From Hyphomicrobium sp. (GTDB lineage Bacteria > Pseudomonadota > Alphaproteobacteria > Rhizobiales > Hyphomicrobiaceae): DNA of 64,000 nt. The position numbers were made by a program, and so were the translations under genes. Positions 9,160-18,967 of the stretch are shown in pieces. Location of the stretch: positions 175,474 through 239,473 of the forward strand of contig JADJVG010000005.1 in the NCBI GenBank assembly GCA_016716675.1, written 5' to 3'. Each line of letters starts with the position of its first letter. Positions within the stretch are counted from its first letter, which is position 1. The notes under the pieces were generated by a model. That model saw only the letters and a program-made list of their open reading frames with translations. It did no database searches and was not told the DNA's origin.

Positions 9160-10029
9160 TCAGCCGCTGCCGAGGCCGAACTTCGGAACGACTTTCCAGG
9201 CTTTCGACAGCCACGAGCCACCGTCCTCGCGCGGCGCAAGACCGCCGGACTGCAGCAGCGCGTAGCTATCCTTGTACCATTTGCTGTCAGGATAGTTGTG
9301 GCCAAGGATGGCAGCAGCGTTCTGCGCCTCGTTGGTGATGCCGAGCGCCATATAGCATTCGGTCAAACGCGCCAGCGCTTCTTCAACGTGCGCCGTTGTC
9401 TGGTAATCGCTGACAACTGACTTGAAGCGATTGATGGCGGCGACGTAGTTGCGGCGCTTCAAATAATAGCGGCCGACTTCCATTTCGGACGCCGCCAGAT
9501 TGTCTTCGGCAATGCGAATGCGGTTGTCGGCATTGACCGCATACTCGCTATCGGGATAGCGCGACTTCAAGATCTTGAGCTGTTCGAGCGCTTTGCGCGT
9601 CGGCGTCTGGTCGCGGTTCGGCCCTTTCATTTCATCGAAATAGGACGACGCGATGATGTGATGCGCGAGCGGTGCTTCCTTGGTGCCAGGATGCAGCGCC
9701 ACATAACGCTCTGCTGTTGCCACGGCTTCCGGCGTCTTGCCGGCGCGGTAATACGCGTAGGCCGCCATCACGATGGCGCGGCGCGCTTCCGGCGAATAAG
9801 GATGCTCGCGATCGAGTGCTTCAAATTTGGTTGCCGCATCTTCAAACTTCCCGCGCGCCATGTAGGCGTCGCCATCGGCAAACATCTTCGAGGGCGGATC
9901 GGGATTGAGAGCCTGGGTTGCGTCGATCGACGACGATGCGCACGCCGCCAACGAAACTGCGAGCAGCAAAGGCGCAAGCCTGACCGTGAAGGCCCGGACG
10001 TATGCAAACTTTTGCGGCGACACAATCAT
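9160..10029 (-). CDS. bamD: Outer membrane assembly lipoprotein BamD
   Basis: The 289-aa product begins with a lipoprotein signal; the lipobox LAAC puts the lipidated cysteine at about residue 30. Tetratricopeptide-like helical repeats follow: YMARGKFEDAATKFEALDREHPYSPEARRA is split over two of them, and RRNYVAAINRFKSV is another. BamD is the essential partner of BamA in the complex that folds beta-barrel proteins in the outer membrane. It was earlier called ComL. It lies between lpxC and ligA on the minus strand. The C-terminus (KVVPKFGLGSG) is polar and unremarkable. Confidence 0.95.
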   Translation of the reverse strand: MIVSPQKFAYVRAFTVRLAPLLLAVSLAACASSSIDATQALNPDPPSKMFADGDAYMARGKFEDAATKFEALDREHPYSPEARRAIVMAAYAYYRAGKTPEAVATAERYVALHPGTKEAPLAHHIIASSYFDEMKGPNRDQTPTRKALEQLKILKSRYPDSEYAVNADNRIRIAEDNLAASEMEVGRYYLKRRNYVAAINRFKSVVSDYQTTAHVEEALARLTECYMALGITNEAQNAAAILGHNYPDSKWYKDSYALLQSGGLAPREDGGSWLSKAWKVVPKFGLGSG

Positions 10030-10270
10030 TTCAAAGCCTAGAAGTTGCGAGGACAGTCCAGCTTAAACTGCGGCCAGCTTGGATAGGGGAAAAGACTTAG
10101 CACCGGAGCGCGGACCTTGAAAGCCTCCATCCGCCTTTAAGGCTTTGGAATCAGTGACTATCCACACCGATCCTGACGTCGAATTGTGGCGCCAAAAAAG
10201 CCGGGACGATGCGTCATCCGGCAATACCATCGGGTGTGTGCCGACCTGCGGCACGCACCCCAAACGCATT

Positions 10271-11214
10271 TCACTCGGCCACAGCGGCCAAACCGCTCGA
10301 CGCATGCGCAACGGAAGCCCGTGCGGGACGGGTACGGGGCGCGTGAACCATCGACCAGTTCGTTGCGTCCGCGAACAGTTCCTGCAGAACCATGGCGTTC
10401 AGGCGGTGGCCACCCTTGTAGGAGCGATACGCACCCAACAGCGGCGCGCCGGCAAGCGACAGATCGCCAACGGCGTCCAACATTTTGTGGCGCACGAACT
10501 CCTGCGGGTAACGCAGGCCTTCGCGGTTCATGATCTTGTCTTCGCCAATGGCGACGGTGTTGGTGAGGTCGGCGCCGAGGGCCAAACCGGCTTTCCAGAG
10601 CTTTTCAACATCACTCATGAAACCGAATGTGCGGGCGCGGGACAATCCAGACGGAAAACGCCTGGGCTCATTTCGTAGTTGAGACGCTGGCGGCCAATCA
10701 GAGGGGTTGGGAAGTCGATTTCGACGTCGAGGCTGAAGCCCGTATGGGGAACCAATTCACCCCAGCAGCCGTTTTCTTCAACACGTACCGGCTTCAAGAC
10801 CTTGATATATTTGCGCGGTTCCGAGAGTTCGCGAATGCCGACCCTATCGATCGCTTCGACGAAAACGGCCGAAGAGCCGTCCATGATCGGAACTTCTTTG
10901 CTGTCGATCTCGATGTAGAGATTGTCGATCGAGAGGCCGCGGAGGGCTGCGAGCAGATGCTCAACCGTGCCAACCGTAATGCCCGTCTCGTCGCCGATAA
11001 CCGTGCACAGCGTCAAGTTTTTGACGTGAGCCACATTTGCGGGAATTTCCGCTACGACGCGACCTCGTTTGGTCACAAGGAAGCGGAGCCCGGTGTTCGC
11101 TTCTGCTGGATGCAGTGTCAGCGATACCGGGGCTCCACTGTGCACCCCCGTGCCTGTTAAACGAACTTCGCGAGCAAGCGTTGTTTGCCGCGCACCGATG
11201 AATCGATTCGACAT
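10271..11214 (-). CDS. lpxC: UDP-3-O-acyl-N-acetylglucosamine deacetylase (frameshifted)
   Basis: LpxC performs the committed step of lipid A synthesis. The first frame (start 11214) gives the N-terminal domain, with the zinc-ligand motif VEHLLAAL (His ~86) and MDGSSAVF. The second frame gives SRARTFGFM and RHKMLDAVGDLSLAG with the other zinc ligands. The frame breaks at 10644-10645, where an AA pair on the plus strand should probably be AAA; adding the base makes GAT TTG TCC and a normal protein of about 314 residues. lpxC is normally essential, so the break is probably a sequence error. It lies between ftsZ and bamD. Confidence 0.9.
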
Positions 11215-11485
11215 TATGCGCCGTCCCTCATGCCATTGGTTGACCGCTGCTCCCCAGCATTAATGCGGTCGACCACCCCCGAAACGTCTAGGCTGCTCTC
11301 TTAGTGGGCTTGTGGCTTGCGGGCTTATTTCCCGTCTTGAACCACCGCTCCGGAGCGAACCTTTCCAGTTCGTAAATGCACGCTAACTGCTTCGCTTAGG
11401 ATCGACAAATCACGGTTTCTTACACTGTGTTACTTTGCCTAACCGTCGGCCCGGTCGATGATTTTTTAAATCCCGGTACGGATAT

Positions 11486-13201
11486 TTAGCGCCGTTCACT
11501 GCCAAAGAAAACCGGCAAAGGCATGTCGTCGCCGGATGTTTGTCCACCATCCACAGTGTTTTCGCCGGCGTGATGACCCAACTCCGCGGGCTTCTTTCCA
11601 AAGCGGCTGAAGAACCCGCCCTTGCGTCCGCCGGCGCCTGCTTTCGGGGCATCCGGTGAAGTGCCCGATTGTTTGGCGTGCCACTCCCTCTGACCGACGA
11701 CCGGAAAGTCTTCGACGTCGGGCATGCGGCGTACGGACCTCGGTGCCTCGACTGGCGCCTGAGGTTGGAACCCCTGGTTATAGGCGAACTGAGAATGCGC
11801 CGGCATCGCTTGATGCGCCGGCGGAGGATTCGGGTTGTAGCCACCTGGAGCCGTTGCGGCATGAGAGCCGACGCCGATGTGCGCGAAGCCCTCTTCGATG
11901 CTGACGTTGCCCGGCGCTGTCCATGTGTCGCGGCGAATGACGGGCGCCGATTGCGGTCCGTAGTTCGCCGGCGGTAGTGCCACCGGTTCCGCCGACTGAA
12001 CGCCTTGCAGGACTTCGGAAAGTCGCCGCTGCATATCGACATTCGGTGGCTGCATGGGTGAGGCGACCGCGCCGGGATAATACGGCGGAGCATGCTGCGG
12101 CTGAGAATTACCGACTTGCGGCTGCGGTTGTGGTGGCGCGGGCGCAGCCGTGCGCTGCATCGGCTGTTCGAATGGTGACGGCGGCATTGGTGCCACTTGC
12201 GATGCCTGCTGCGGGCGCTGCTGCTGCTGTTCAGCCATCCGGCCCATACCGGACGCCACGATCGACACGCGAATACGATCGCCTAGGTTATCGTCGAACG
12301 TCGCGCCAACGATGATGTTGGCGTCCGGATCAACCTCCTGACGCACACGGCTTGCGGCTTCGTCGACCTCGTAGAGGGTCAAATCCCGGCCGCCGGTGAT
12401 CGACAGCAACAAGCCCTTGGCGCCCTTCAGCGTCACGTCATCGAGCAGCGGATTGGCAATGGCTTCCTCGGCGGCAAGGATAGCGCGGCGTTCGCCTGTC
12501 GCTTCGCCCGTTCCCATCATGGCCGTGCCCATGCCGCTCATCACCGTTTTGACGTCGGCGAAATCGAGGTTGATCAGGCCTTCCTTGAGCACAAGCTCGA
12601 CGATGCAGGCGACGCCCGAATACAAGACCTGGTCGGCCAGCACGAAGGCTTCGGCGAACGTTGTGCGCTCGTTGGCGATGCGGAACAAATTCTGGTTCGG
12701 AATGACGATCAACGTATCGACGTGCTGACGCAGCAATTGCACGCCGGCATCGGCGATCCGCATGCGGCGCGCGCCTTCAAACTGGAACGGCTTGCAGACG
12801 ATGCCGACGGTCAAAATGCCGAGATCCCGGGCGGTGCGCGCGATGACGGCAGCGGCCCCCGTACCGGTCCCGCCGCCCATGCCGGCAGCGATAAACACCA
12901 TATGCGAACCGGCAACATGCGAACGGATCTCGTCCATCGCTTCTTCCGCCGCGGCTTCGCCGATCTCAGGCCGCGAGCCGGCGCCAAGACCTTCGGTGAG
13001 GCTGGCACCCAACTGAATGCGGTGTTCCGCACTTGAGGCCGCCAACGACTGGGCGTCGGTGTTCGCAACGACGAAATCGACGCCTTGCAGTCCGGCCGCG
13101 ATCATATTGTTGACCGCGTTGCACCCGGCGCCACCAACCCCAATCACCGTGAGGCGCGGCTTAACGTCGACCAGTTTCGGCAGTTGCAGCTTGATGCTCA
13201 T
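11486..13201 (-). CDS. ftsZ: Cell division protein FtsZ
   Basis: FtsZ is the tubulin-like GTPase that forms the division ring. The start at 13201 (MSIKLQLPKLVDVKP) has GAGG upstream; the longer frame to 13276 adds non-conserved residues. The GTPase domain shows GVGGAGCNAVNNM near residue 21 and the tubulin signature GGGTGTGAA at ~109-117. After residue ~330 comes a long Pro/Gln-rich linker, and then the conserved terminal peptide (DVEDFPVVGQREW) at ~495-507. About 64 further residues follow, so the partner-binding peptide is not at the extreme end. The 571-aa length is typical of long-linker alphaproteobacterial FtsZ. It follows ftsA. Confidence 0.97.
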   Translation of the reverse strand: MSIKLQLPKLVDVKPRLTVIGVGGAGCNAVNNMIAAGLQGVDFVVANTDAQSLAASSAEHRIQLGASLTEGLGAGSRPEIGEAAAEEAMDEIRSHVAGSHMVFIAAGMGGGTGTGAAAVIARTARDLGILTVGIVCKPFQFEGARRMRIADAGVQLLRQHVDTLIVIPNQNLFRIANERTTFAEAFVLADQVLYSGVACIVELVLKEGLINLDFADVKTVMSGMGTAMMGTGEATGERRAILAAEEAIANPLLDDVTLKGAKGLLLSITGGRDLTLYEVDEAASRVRQEVDPDANIIVGATFDDNLGDRIRVSIVASGMGRMAEQQQQRPQQASQVAPMPPSPFEQPMQRTAAPAPPQPQPQVGNSQPQHAPPYYPGAVASPMQPPNVDMQRRLSEVLQGVQSAEPVALPPANYGPQSAPVIRRDTWTAPGNVSIEEGFAHIGVGSHAATAPGGYNPNPPPAHQAMPAHSQFAYNQGFQPQAPVEAPRSVRRMPDVEDFPVVGQREWHAKQSGTSPDAPKAGAGGRKGGFFSRFGKKPAELGHHAGENTVDGGQTSGDDMPLPVFFGSERR

Positions 13202-13305
13202 CACGCCCTCGGTGTCACCTGTATTGCGCGCCACCGGATCCGGCAGCGAACGCTGTTTGGTTGATACGCACATCAAACGCTAGAAAGTCCCAACCGAAGC
13301 TGGGC

Positions 13306-14586
13306 CTAGAACCCGGCTTTCAGCCAGGATCCAACTCGACCGAGATACCCGCGCGCTACATTTGCGCGCTCACGATAGGCGCCTTGCTCGGTTCCGTGCT
13401 GAGCCGAGGCAATCGCTAGGCCAGCCAGCGCGGCGAATTGCGGTCCGCTCAAGCTGTCCGTCAAACCTGCCAGTTGCACAGGACGGCCCGCTCTGACGGG
13501 TCTGCCCAACTGATTGGCGGTGAATTCTGAACTACCCAAGAGTTGGCTTGCGCCTCCCGTTAGAACAATCTTGCCGCCGGCATATGCGCTCGCACCGTTC
13601 TGGGCGAGGCGCTCACGCACGAGACCAAGGACCTGAGCAACGCGAGGGCGGATGATGTCGGTGAGCCGCGCCTTCGTTGTCTGGTACGTCGCGCCGTCCT
13701 CCTCACCCGCTAGTGGATAAGTGAACGACTCGTGTTCGTCAGACTGGGCGGTCACCAGTGTGCCATAAAGCGTTTTGATTCGCTCGGCTTCGACGAGTGG
13801 TGTCTGCAACGCCTTGGCGATATCGAAGGTGATGTGTTGTGAGCCGACCGGAATGACGTCCGCGCCAACGAAACGCCCGTCCGCAAACATCCCGATCGAG
13901 ACTGTGCCGGCGCCGAAATCGATGGTCGTGACGCCGAGCGCGCGCTCTTCTTCGGTTGTAGCTGCGAGCGCGCTGGCATACGGCGTGGCGATCAGACCGT
14001 CACACCCGAGGTAACAGCGTTCAATCAGCAGCAGCAGATTGCGCAGCGGTGCCTCGTCGGCGGTCACTGCGTGCAGGTGCGCCGTCAGGTGGCGGGCGGC
14101 AAGGCCCTTGGCATCGAGAATGCCGTCCATGCCGTCGAGCCGGAACCCGAGCCGGTTCATATGGATCAACATGCGCCCGTCGCGCTCTGCAAAGGCGCGT
14201 CCGCCTTCCATCATGCGCTCAATATCGTCGTCGGTGACAACGCCGCTTTCGATGTCGGCATTGGCCGCAAAGTGCGTCGATTTCAAACGGCCGGACGATA
14301 CCGACACGCTGACGCTATCGAGCGTCACGCCAGCCGCCCGCTCGGCCTGGCTGATGGCCGCCCGCACTGCCATCTCGGCGTCGTCGAGATCGGTCAGAAC
14401 GCCGGCTTTCACGCCTTTCGACTTCTGCAGGCCGACGCCAATGATCCGCAACGGCGCGACTGAGGTCCGCCCACGCGGATCGATCGGATCGGTGGCGACA
14501 ATGGCCGCTGCGATCTTCGACGTGCCGATGTCGAGTATGCCGAAAATCTGCTGGCCGCGCCGGTCGGCGCTCGATTGTCCCCTCAT
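13306..14586 (-). CDS. ftsA: Cell division protein FtsA
   Basis: FtsA is the actin-like ATPase that tethers FtsZ to the inner membrane. The start at 14586 overlaps the ftsQ stop as ATGA (14583-14586), and the frame then opens with the conserved FGILDIGTSKIAAAIV phosphate-1 loop. The long open frame further upstream to 15009 is an Arg-rich shadow of ftsQ. Other actin-fold motifs are TIDFGAGTVSIGMF (phosphate 2) and IVLTGGASQLLG (adenosine loop). The C-terminus (GRVGSWLKAGF) matches the short amphipathic membrane-binding helix. Length is 426 residues. Confidence 0.96.
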   Translation of the reverse strand: MRGQSSADRRGQQIFGILDIGTSKIAAAIVATDPIDPRGRTSVAPLRIIGVGLQKSKGVKAGVLTDLDDAEMAVRAAISQAERAAGVTLDSVSVSVSSGRLKSTHFAANADIESGVVTDDDIERMMEGGRAFAERDGRMLIHMNRLGFRLDGMDGILDAKGLAARHLTAHLHAVTADEAPLRNLLLLIERCYLGCDGLIATPYASALAATTEEERALGVTTIDFGAGTVSIGMFADGRFVGADVIPVGSQHITFDIAKALQTPLVEAERIKTLYGTLVTAQSDEHESFTYPLAGEEDGATYQTTKARLTDIIRPRVAQVLGLVRERLAQNGASAYAGGKIVLTGGASQLLGSSEFTANQLGRPVRAGRPVQLAGLTDSLSGPQFAALAGLAIASAQHGTEQGAYRERANVARGYLGRVGSWLKAGF

Positions 14587-15623
14587 GGCTGCTGCACTCC
14601 GCGGCCAGAGTTCAACGGCGCGAGAGATGCCGTTGGCGTTGCCAACGCCCTGATGACCGCACGACCCGCCGTTCGCACGTCCACGACGACCGGCGCACCA
14701 TCGAGCGCCTTTCGCAGCGTGCTGTTCGACACGACGTGATCCAGCCCTTCGACCTCGCGATCGGCGCCCAGTTCGATGCGGCTGCCATTCTTGAGAACGA
14801 CGCTCCAGCGCCGCTCGGCAATACGTTCCGCGTAACTGAGGCGGCTTTGAAGCTCGCCATGCCGCGACAGGGCGGCGAACAGCAGCGCGGCGTCTTCGCT
14901 CGCGCCTTCGCCGACGACGTGCGGCAGCGCCCAACCGTTGGTTTGCTGCACGGGGCCAAGCGTGCGCCCAGTGGCGTCGATCAGGTAGCTTTTGTCGCCG
15001 CGACGCCAAATGGCAGCCGGCGTGCGCTCCTTGATCTCAATGTTCAACATGCCGGGGAAAACGCGGGTGATCTGCGCGGTATCGACCCAGGTAATCCGCT
15101 CGATGCGCTTCAGCACGGCAGCCGTATCGAGGCCAGGAAATGTTTTGACGTTGGCGAGATCCAGCGCATCGAAAACATCGCTATCGAGCGTATAACGTTG
15201 TCCGGTCAGCGAAACCTGATCGATGCCAAAGCCTGCGCCGACCAAGGCTTGCGTCGTGTAGTGGCGCGCGTTGTCCTGAACGACTCTGACGGATACATCG
15301 GACAGCGTGAACGCAATCACCGAGGCTGACCCAGCCACCGCCATCACGGCTGCGAACACAATGGCCAAGCCGCTTACTTTCGATCCTTTGCGATGGGCCC
15401 GGCGGCGGCGGTCGCCACGCGGCACCTGCAAGGTAAAACTATGCGTTGGAACCGGCACGGCGTGCGGATGAAACGGACGATGCACGGGGCGCGGGGCAGA
15501 TTTAGGCGTGACCGGTCTTGGCGTATGCGCATCGAGCGCCCGCCACCAGAACCGCGATCCCGTCCCTACCTGTTGCAACTCGCGTCCTCGATCATCCACC
15601 GAACCAGACTGCCAAATGGCCAC
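14583..15623 (-). CDS. ftsQ: Cell division protein FtsQ
   Basis: FtsQ is a bitopic inner-membrane divisome protein. The product has a ~90-residue basic cytosolic N-terminus, one membrane helix (VSGLAIVFAAVMAVAGSASV, about 85-105), a POTRA domain (from VSVRVVQ, with TTQALVGAGFGIDQVSLTG) and the FtsQ beta domain ending in IRALAT. The C-terminus overlaps ftsA by ATGA. The start is uncertain. The 15623 codon is GTG and lies 58 bases inside ddl; GTG at 15599 is an alternative. Neither has a clear ribosome site, so translation may be coupled to ddl. Confidence 0.92.
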   Translation of the reverse strand: MAIWQSGSVDDRGRELQQVGTGSRFWWRALDAHTPRPVTPKSAPRPVHRPFHPHAVPVPTHSFTLQVPRGDRRRRAHRKGSKVSGLAIVFAAVMAVAGSASVIAFTLSDVSVRVVQDNARHYTTQALVGAGFGIDQVSLTGQRYTLDSDVFDALDLANVKTFPGLDTAAVLKRIERITWVDTAQITRVFPGMLNIEIKERTPAAIWRRGDKSYLIDATGRTLGPVQQTNGWALPHVVGEGASEDAALLFAALSRHGELQSRLSYAERIAERRWSVVLKNGSRIELGADREVEGLDHVVSNSTLRKALDGAPVVVDVRTAGRAVIRALATPTASLAPLNSGRGVQQP

Positions 15624-16531
15624 CCGGCATATCCCGCCAGTTCGGGCACGAGCGAGGTGCCCGTCATGCCCGGCTGGGTATTCACTTCAAGACAGATCAG
15701 CTCGCCCGTGCCTCCCGGCGTATCGTCGAAGCGGAAGTCCGCACGCGACACACCCCGGCACCCGAGCGCCTGATGGGCCTTAAGGGTTAGTGAACGGAGT
15801 GTTTGGTAAATATCTGGTAAAAGTTGTGCAGGCAGCTCGTGTTTAGACCCGCCGGGCGCGTACTTCGCTTCGAAATCATAGAACGCCAAACCCTTCAGGG
15901 GCACGATCTCGATCACGTCGGTCACAAAATCGCCGATGACGGCGCAGGTCAGCTCACGGCCCGCAATGAAGCGCTCAGCCATCACAATCTGGTCTAGGTC
16001 GCCGCCTGCCGAAATCGAATTGGGCGGACGCTCGGCGCCGGGCGGCACGATAACGACGCCCACGCTTGAGCCTTCCGCCACCGGCTTCACCACATAGGGC
16101 GGCGTCATGGCGTGCGCTTCGAGGGCCTCGCCGCGGGTCAGCAGACGCGCTTCCGCGACCGGCACGCCTGCGAGCTTCATCACGTCTTTGGCGCGCTCTT
16201 TGTGCATGGCAAGCGCCGACGCGAGCACGCCGGAATGTGTATAGGGAATCTCGAACATTTCGAGGATGCCCTGCACACAGCCGTCTTCACCGTATTTGCC
16301 GTGCAGCGCGTTGAAGCACGCTTCAGGGTTCAGGCGCGTCAGCACATCGGCGATATCGCGGCCGACATCGATCTCGGTGACGTCATAGCCTTCACCGCGC
16401 AGCGCTTCGGCAACTGCTGCGCCCGAGCGCAGCGAAACATCGCGCTCGGCGGAAAGGCCACCCTTCAAAACAGCAACGCGATTGCGCGTGCGTTTCGGAA
16501 CCGCACCTAACCTGCTCTCAAGCTTGCTCAT
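15566..16531 (-). CDS. ddl: D-alanine--D-alanine ligase
   Basis: Ddl makes the D-Ala-D-Ala dipeptide that is added by MurF. The start at 16531 overlaps the murB stop as ATGA (16528-16531). Visible ATP-grasp features are AVLKGGLSAERDVSLRSG at the N-terminus, ALHGKYGEDGCVQG, the EGSSVGV loop, and the metal-binding LEVNTQPGMTGTSLVPE close to the C-terminus. Length is 321 aa. Position between murB and ftsQ is the usual alphaproteobacterial order. The extension up to 16600 in the same frame lacks conservation and overlaps murB. Confidence 0.96.
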   Translation of the reverse strand: MSKLESRLGAVPKRTRNRVAVLKGGLSAERDVSLRSGAAVAEALRGEGYDVTEIDVGRDIADVLTRLNPEACFNALHGKYGEDGCVQGILEMFEIPYTHSGVLASALAMHKERAKDVMKLAGVPVAEARLLTRGEALEAHAMTPPYVVKPVAEGSSVGVVIVPPGAERPPNSISAGGDLDQIVMAERFIAGRELTCAVIGDFVTDVIEIVPLKGLAFYDFEAKYAPGGSKHELPAQLLPDIYQTLRSLTLKAHQALGCRGVSRADFRFDDTPGGTGELICLEVNTQPGMTGTSLVPELAGYAGWPFGSLVRWMIEDASCNR

Positions 16532-17481
16532 GATTTTTCCACCAGGTCTTCGCCGACTGGCCGGCCTGCGTTGGGCAGACCGAGGCGAATAATTTCCCAA
16601 TTCAGCGTCACGCCGGACGCTTGCTTGACGCGGGCGCGCACCGTCTCGCCGAGCGTTTCGACATCTTCGCCGGAGGCTTGATTGTCATTGATCAGGAAGT
16701 TGCAGTGCATCTCGGAGACCTTCGCTTCGCCAACCCTCAAGCCCCGGCAGCCCGCCGCATCAACCAGCTTCCAAGCACTATTGCCGGGCGGGTTCTTGAA
16801 TGTCGAGCCGCCTGTGCGCTCTTTGATGGGCTGATTTTTTTCGCGATACTCCGCGACCTCATCCATCTCTTTCAGGATTTCCGCCGGATCGCCGAGTTCG
16901 CCCGAGTACGTCGCTTCGGTGAAAATCCAGCCGTCTTGAATGGCGCAGTGGCGATAGGTGAAACCCATGTCGGCGTTGGACAGCACATAGACGTTGCCAT
17001 CGAGATCAACAGCGCGTGCTGATACCAGACAGTCCTTGGTTTCGCGGCCATGTGCGCCGGCATTCATGCGCAAAGCGCCGCCGATCGATCCGGGAATGCC
17101 GCGATAGAACGCGAGGCCCGTGATGCCGGCTTCTGCTGCGGCGCGCGCCACCTTCACGTCCGGCACCGCGGTTCCCGCGCGCAACACGTTGCCTTCGACC
17201 TTGATCTCGCTGAACCCGCGACCGAGCCGCACCACGATGCCCGGTACGCCACCGTCGCGCACCAGCAGGTTCGAGCCGAGACCGATCACTTGGATGGGCA
17301 CGTCGTCCGGCAGGAGCTTCAGAAAATACGACAGATCGGCTTCATCGGCGGGCGTGAACAGCACCTGCGCCGGACCGCCAACACGAAACCATGTGATGTC
17401 GGCAAGCGGTGCGTTGGCGGTCAGCCGTCCGCGCAAGTCCGGCATAAGTTGGCGTAGCTCGGGCGTGATATCGGCAAACAT
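16528..17481 (-). CDS. murB: UDP-N-acetylenolpyruvoylglucosamine reductase
   Basis: MurB reduces UDP-GlcNAc-enolpyruvate to UDP-MurNAc with NADPH and FAD. The start at 17481 (MFADITPELRQ) shares its A with the murC stop (TGATG). FAD-binding motifs are IGLGSNLLVRDGG and FYRGIPGSIGGALRMNAGAHG; the catalytic serine lies in GGSTFKNPPG, as in type II MurB proteins. 317 residues. Its neighbours are the next enzymes of the same pathway. Confidence 0.96.
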   Translation of the reverse strand: MFADITPELRQLMPDLRGRLTANAPLADITWFRVGGPAQVLFTPADEADLSYFLKLLPDDVPIQVIGLGSNLLVRDGGVPGIVVRLGRGFSEIKVEGNVLRAGTAVPDVKVARAAAEAGITGLAFYRGIPGSIGGALRMNAGAHGRETKDCLVSARAVDLDGNVYVLSNADMGFTYRHCAIQDGWIFTEATYSGELGDPAEILKEMDEVAEYREKNQPIKERTGGSTFKNPPGNSAWKLVDAAGCRGLRVGEAKVSEMHCNFLINDNQASGEDVETLGETVRARVKQASGVTLNWEIIRLGLPNAGRPVGEDLVEKS

Positions 17482-18905
17482 CAGGCGGCACTCTCCGATT
17501 GCGCCAGCCACGCCGGCAGCGCGTGCGCCCATTCCGTCGATAGGCCTGCACCCAGGCAAATAACGGTATCGCCGGGCCGCGCCTGACGCTGAATGGCGGG
17601 CACGATGTCTTCAGCCGCGGCAACGGATTCGACCGACGCATGGCCCTTGGCACGAATGCCTTTCGCCAACGTGTGATGATCGACGCCGGCAATCGGGCTT
17701 TCGCCGGCCGTATAGAGCGGCGCCACAATGACATGATCGGCGTCGCGGAAGCACGCCGAGAATTCTTCAAAGAGATCGTGGACGCGCGTATAGCGATGCG
17801 GCTCGACGATCGCGATCACGCGGCCCTTCGCGCCACCACGCGCGGCGGCCAGCACTGCGGCGATTTCAGCCGGGTGATGCCCGTAATCATCATAGATCGC
17901 GACGCCGTTCCATTCGCCCGTCAACTGGAACCGGCGCTTGACGCCGGAGAAGCCTGCCATCGCCGTCTGGATCTTGCTGTCCTCAATGCCGGCCTCGGTT
18001 GCAACCGCGATCGCCGCCAGAGCGTTCAGCGCATTGTGCACGCCAGGAATCGGCACCGACCAGTTTTCGAGACGGCGCGCACCACCCTTCACGATGGCCC
18101 CGAGCACGGCATCAAAGCGCGTGACATTGCCCTCGATGCGAACATTCTCGAGGATGAGATCGGCGTCCTTGCTGACGCCGTAGGTCAACAGACGGCGGCC
18201 GTCGGCGCGCAAATTCAAGCGATTGATCATGGCCCGCACCACCGGGTGATCGACGCACGCAATCGCCAAGCCGAAGAACGGAATGTTTTTGAGAAACGCT
18301 TCGTATTCGCGGTGCATGACCTCGACCGAACCAAAATAGTCGAGATGCTCGGGATCGATGTTGGTCACGACGCCGATCTGCGTCGGCAGGCGGGTAAACG
18401 TGCCGTCGCTTTCATCGGCCTCGACGATCATCCACTTGCCCTGACCGAGGCGGGCGTTCGAGCCCCAGGCATTGATGATACCGCCGGTGATGACGGTCGG
18501 CTCCTGCCCCGCTTCCGTGAAGATGTGCGACAGTAGCGACGTCGTCGTCGTCTTGCCGTGCGTGCCGGTGACAGAGACGGTCGAATACAGCCGCATCAGT
18601 TCAGCCAGCATTTCAGCGCGGCGAATGATGGTGAGATCTTTTTCGCGCGCCGCGACAAGTTCCGGGTTGCTCGCTTTAACGGCCGTCGAAATCACGACGT
18701 AGCGGGCGCCGATCAGATTGATCGCATCATGACCGACAAACACGCGGATGCCTTTGGCGCGCAGCCGCTTGACGTTGGCGCTGTCCTTCTGGTCGGAGCC
18801 TTGCACCGTGTAGCCCTTGGCCACCAGAATTTCAGCGATGGCGCTCATGCCAATGCCGCCGATGCCGATGATGTGGAACGGACCGATGTTGGCCGGCATT
18901 TGCAT
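17481..18905 (-). CDS. murC: UDP-N-acetylmuramate--L-alanine ligase
   Basis: MurC adds L-Ala to UDP-MurNAc, the first amino acid of the peptidoglycan stem. The 474-aa product has an N-terminal Rossmann-like UDP-binding domain (FHIIGIGGIGMSAIAEIL), the P-loop TGTHGKTTTTSLL near residue 115, the Mur-family NIDPEHLDYFGS, and DDYGHHPAEIAAVL in the central to C-terminal domain. It ends in a one-base overlap with murB. A start two codons later (MPANIG) is equally possible. Confidence 0.97.
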   Translation of the reverse strand: MQMPANIGPFHIIGIGGIGMSAIAEILVAKGYTVQGSDQKDSANVKRLRAKGIRVFVGHDAINLIGARYVVISTAVKASNPELVAAREKDLTIIRRAEMLAELMRLYSTVSVTGTHGKTTTTSLLSHIFTEAGQEPTVITGGIINAWGSNARLGQGKWMIVEADESDGTFTRLPTQIGVVTNIDPEHLDYFGSVEVMHREYEAFLKNIPFFGLAIACVDHPVVRAMINRLNLRADGRRLLTYGVSKDADLILENVRIEGNVTRFDAVLGAIVKGGARRLENWSVPIPGVHNALNALAAIAVATEAGIEDSKIQTAMAGFSGVKRRFQLTGEWNGVAIYDDYGHHPAEIAAVLAAARGGAKGRVIAIVEPHRYTRVHDLFEEFSACFRDADHVIVAPLYTAGESPIAGVDHHTLAKGIRAKGHASVESVAAAEDIVPAIQRQARPGDTVICLGAGLSTEWAHALPAWLAQSESAA

Positions 18906-18967
18906 GGGGTAATAATCCTCGTCTGGTCGTGCGCGTAGAGCTAACGCCGGTCGGCGATGGTGGGGGT

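Noticed and set aside
10115..10150. Small hairpin between bamD and lpxC (AAAGCCT/AGGCTTT)
   Set aside because: The loop is long and no T-run follows; a terminator inside lpxC-bamD is not supported.
11410..12093. 227-codon minus-strand ORF inside ftsZ
   Set aside because: Arg/Ser/Pro-rich shadow of the FtsZ linker in another frame, without a ribosome site.
14587..15009. Long N-terminal extension of the ftsA frame
   Set aside because: It is Arg/Ala-rich, overlaps ftsQ in another frame, and FtsA homology begins after the ATG at 14586, which has the ATGA junction.
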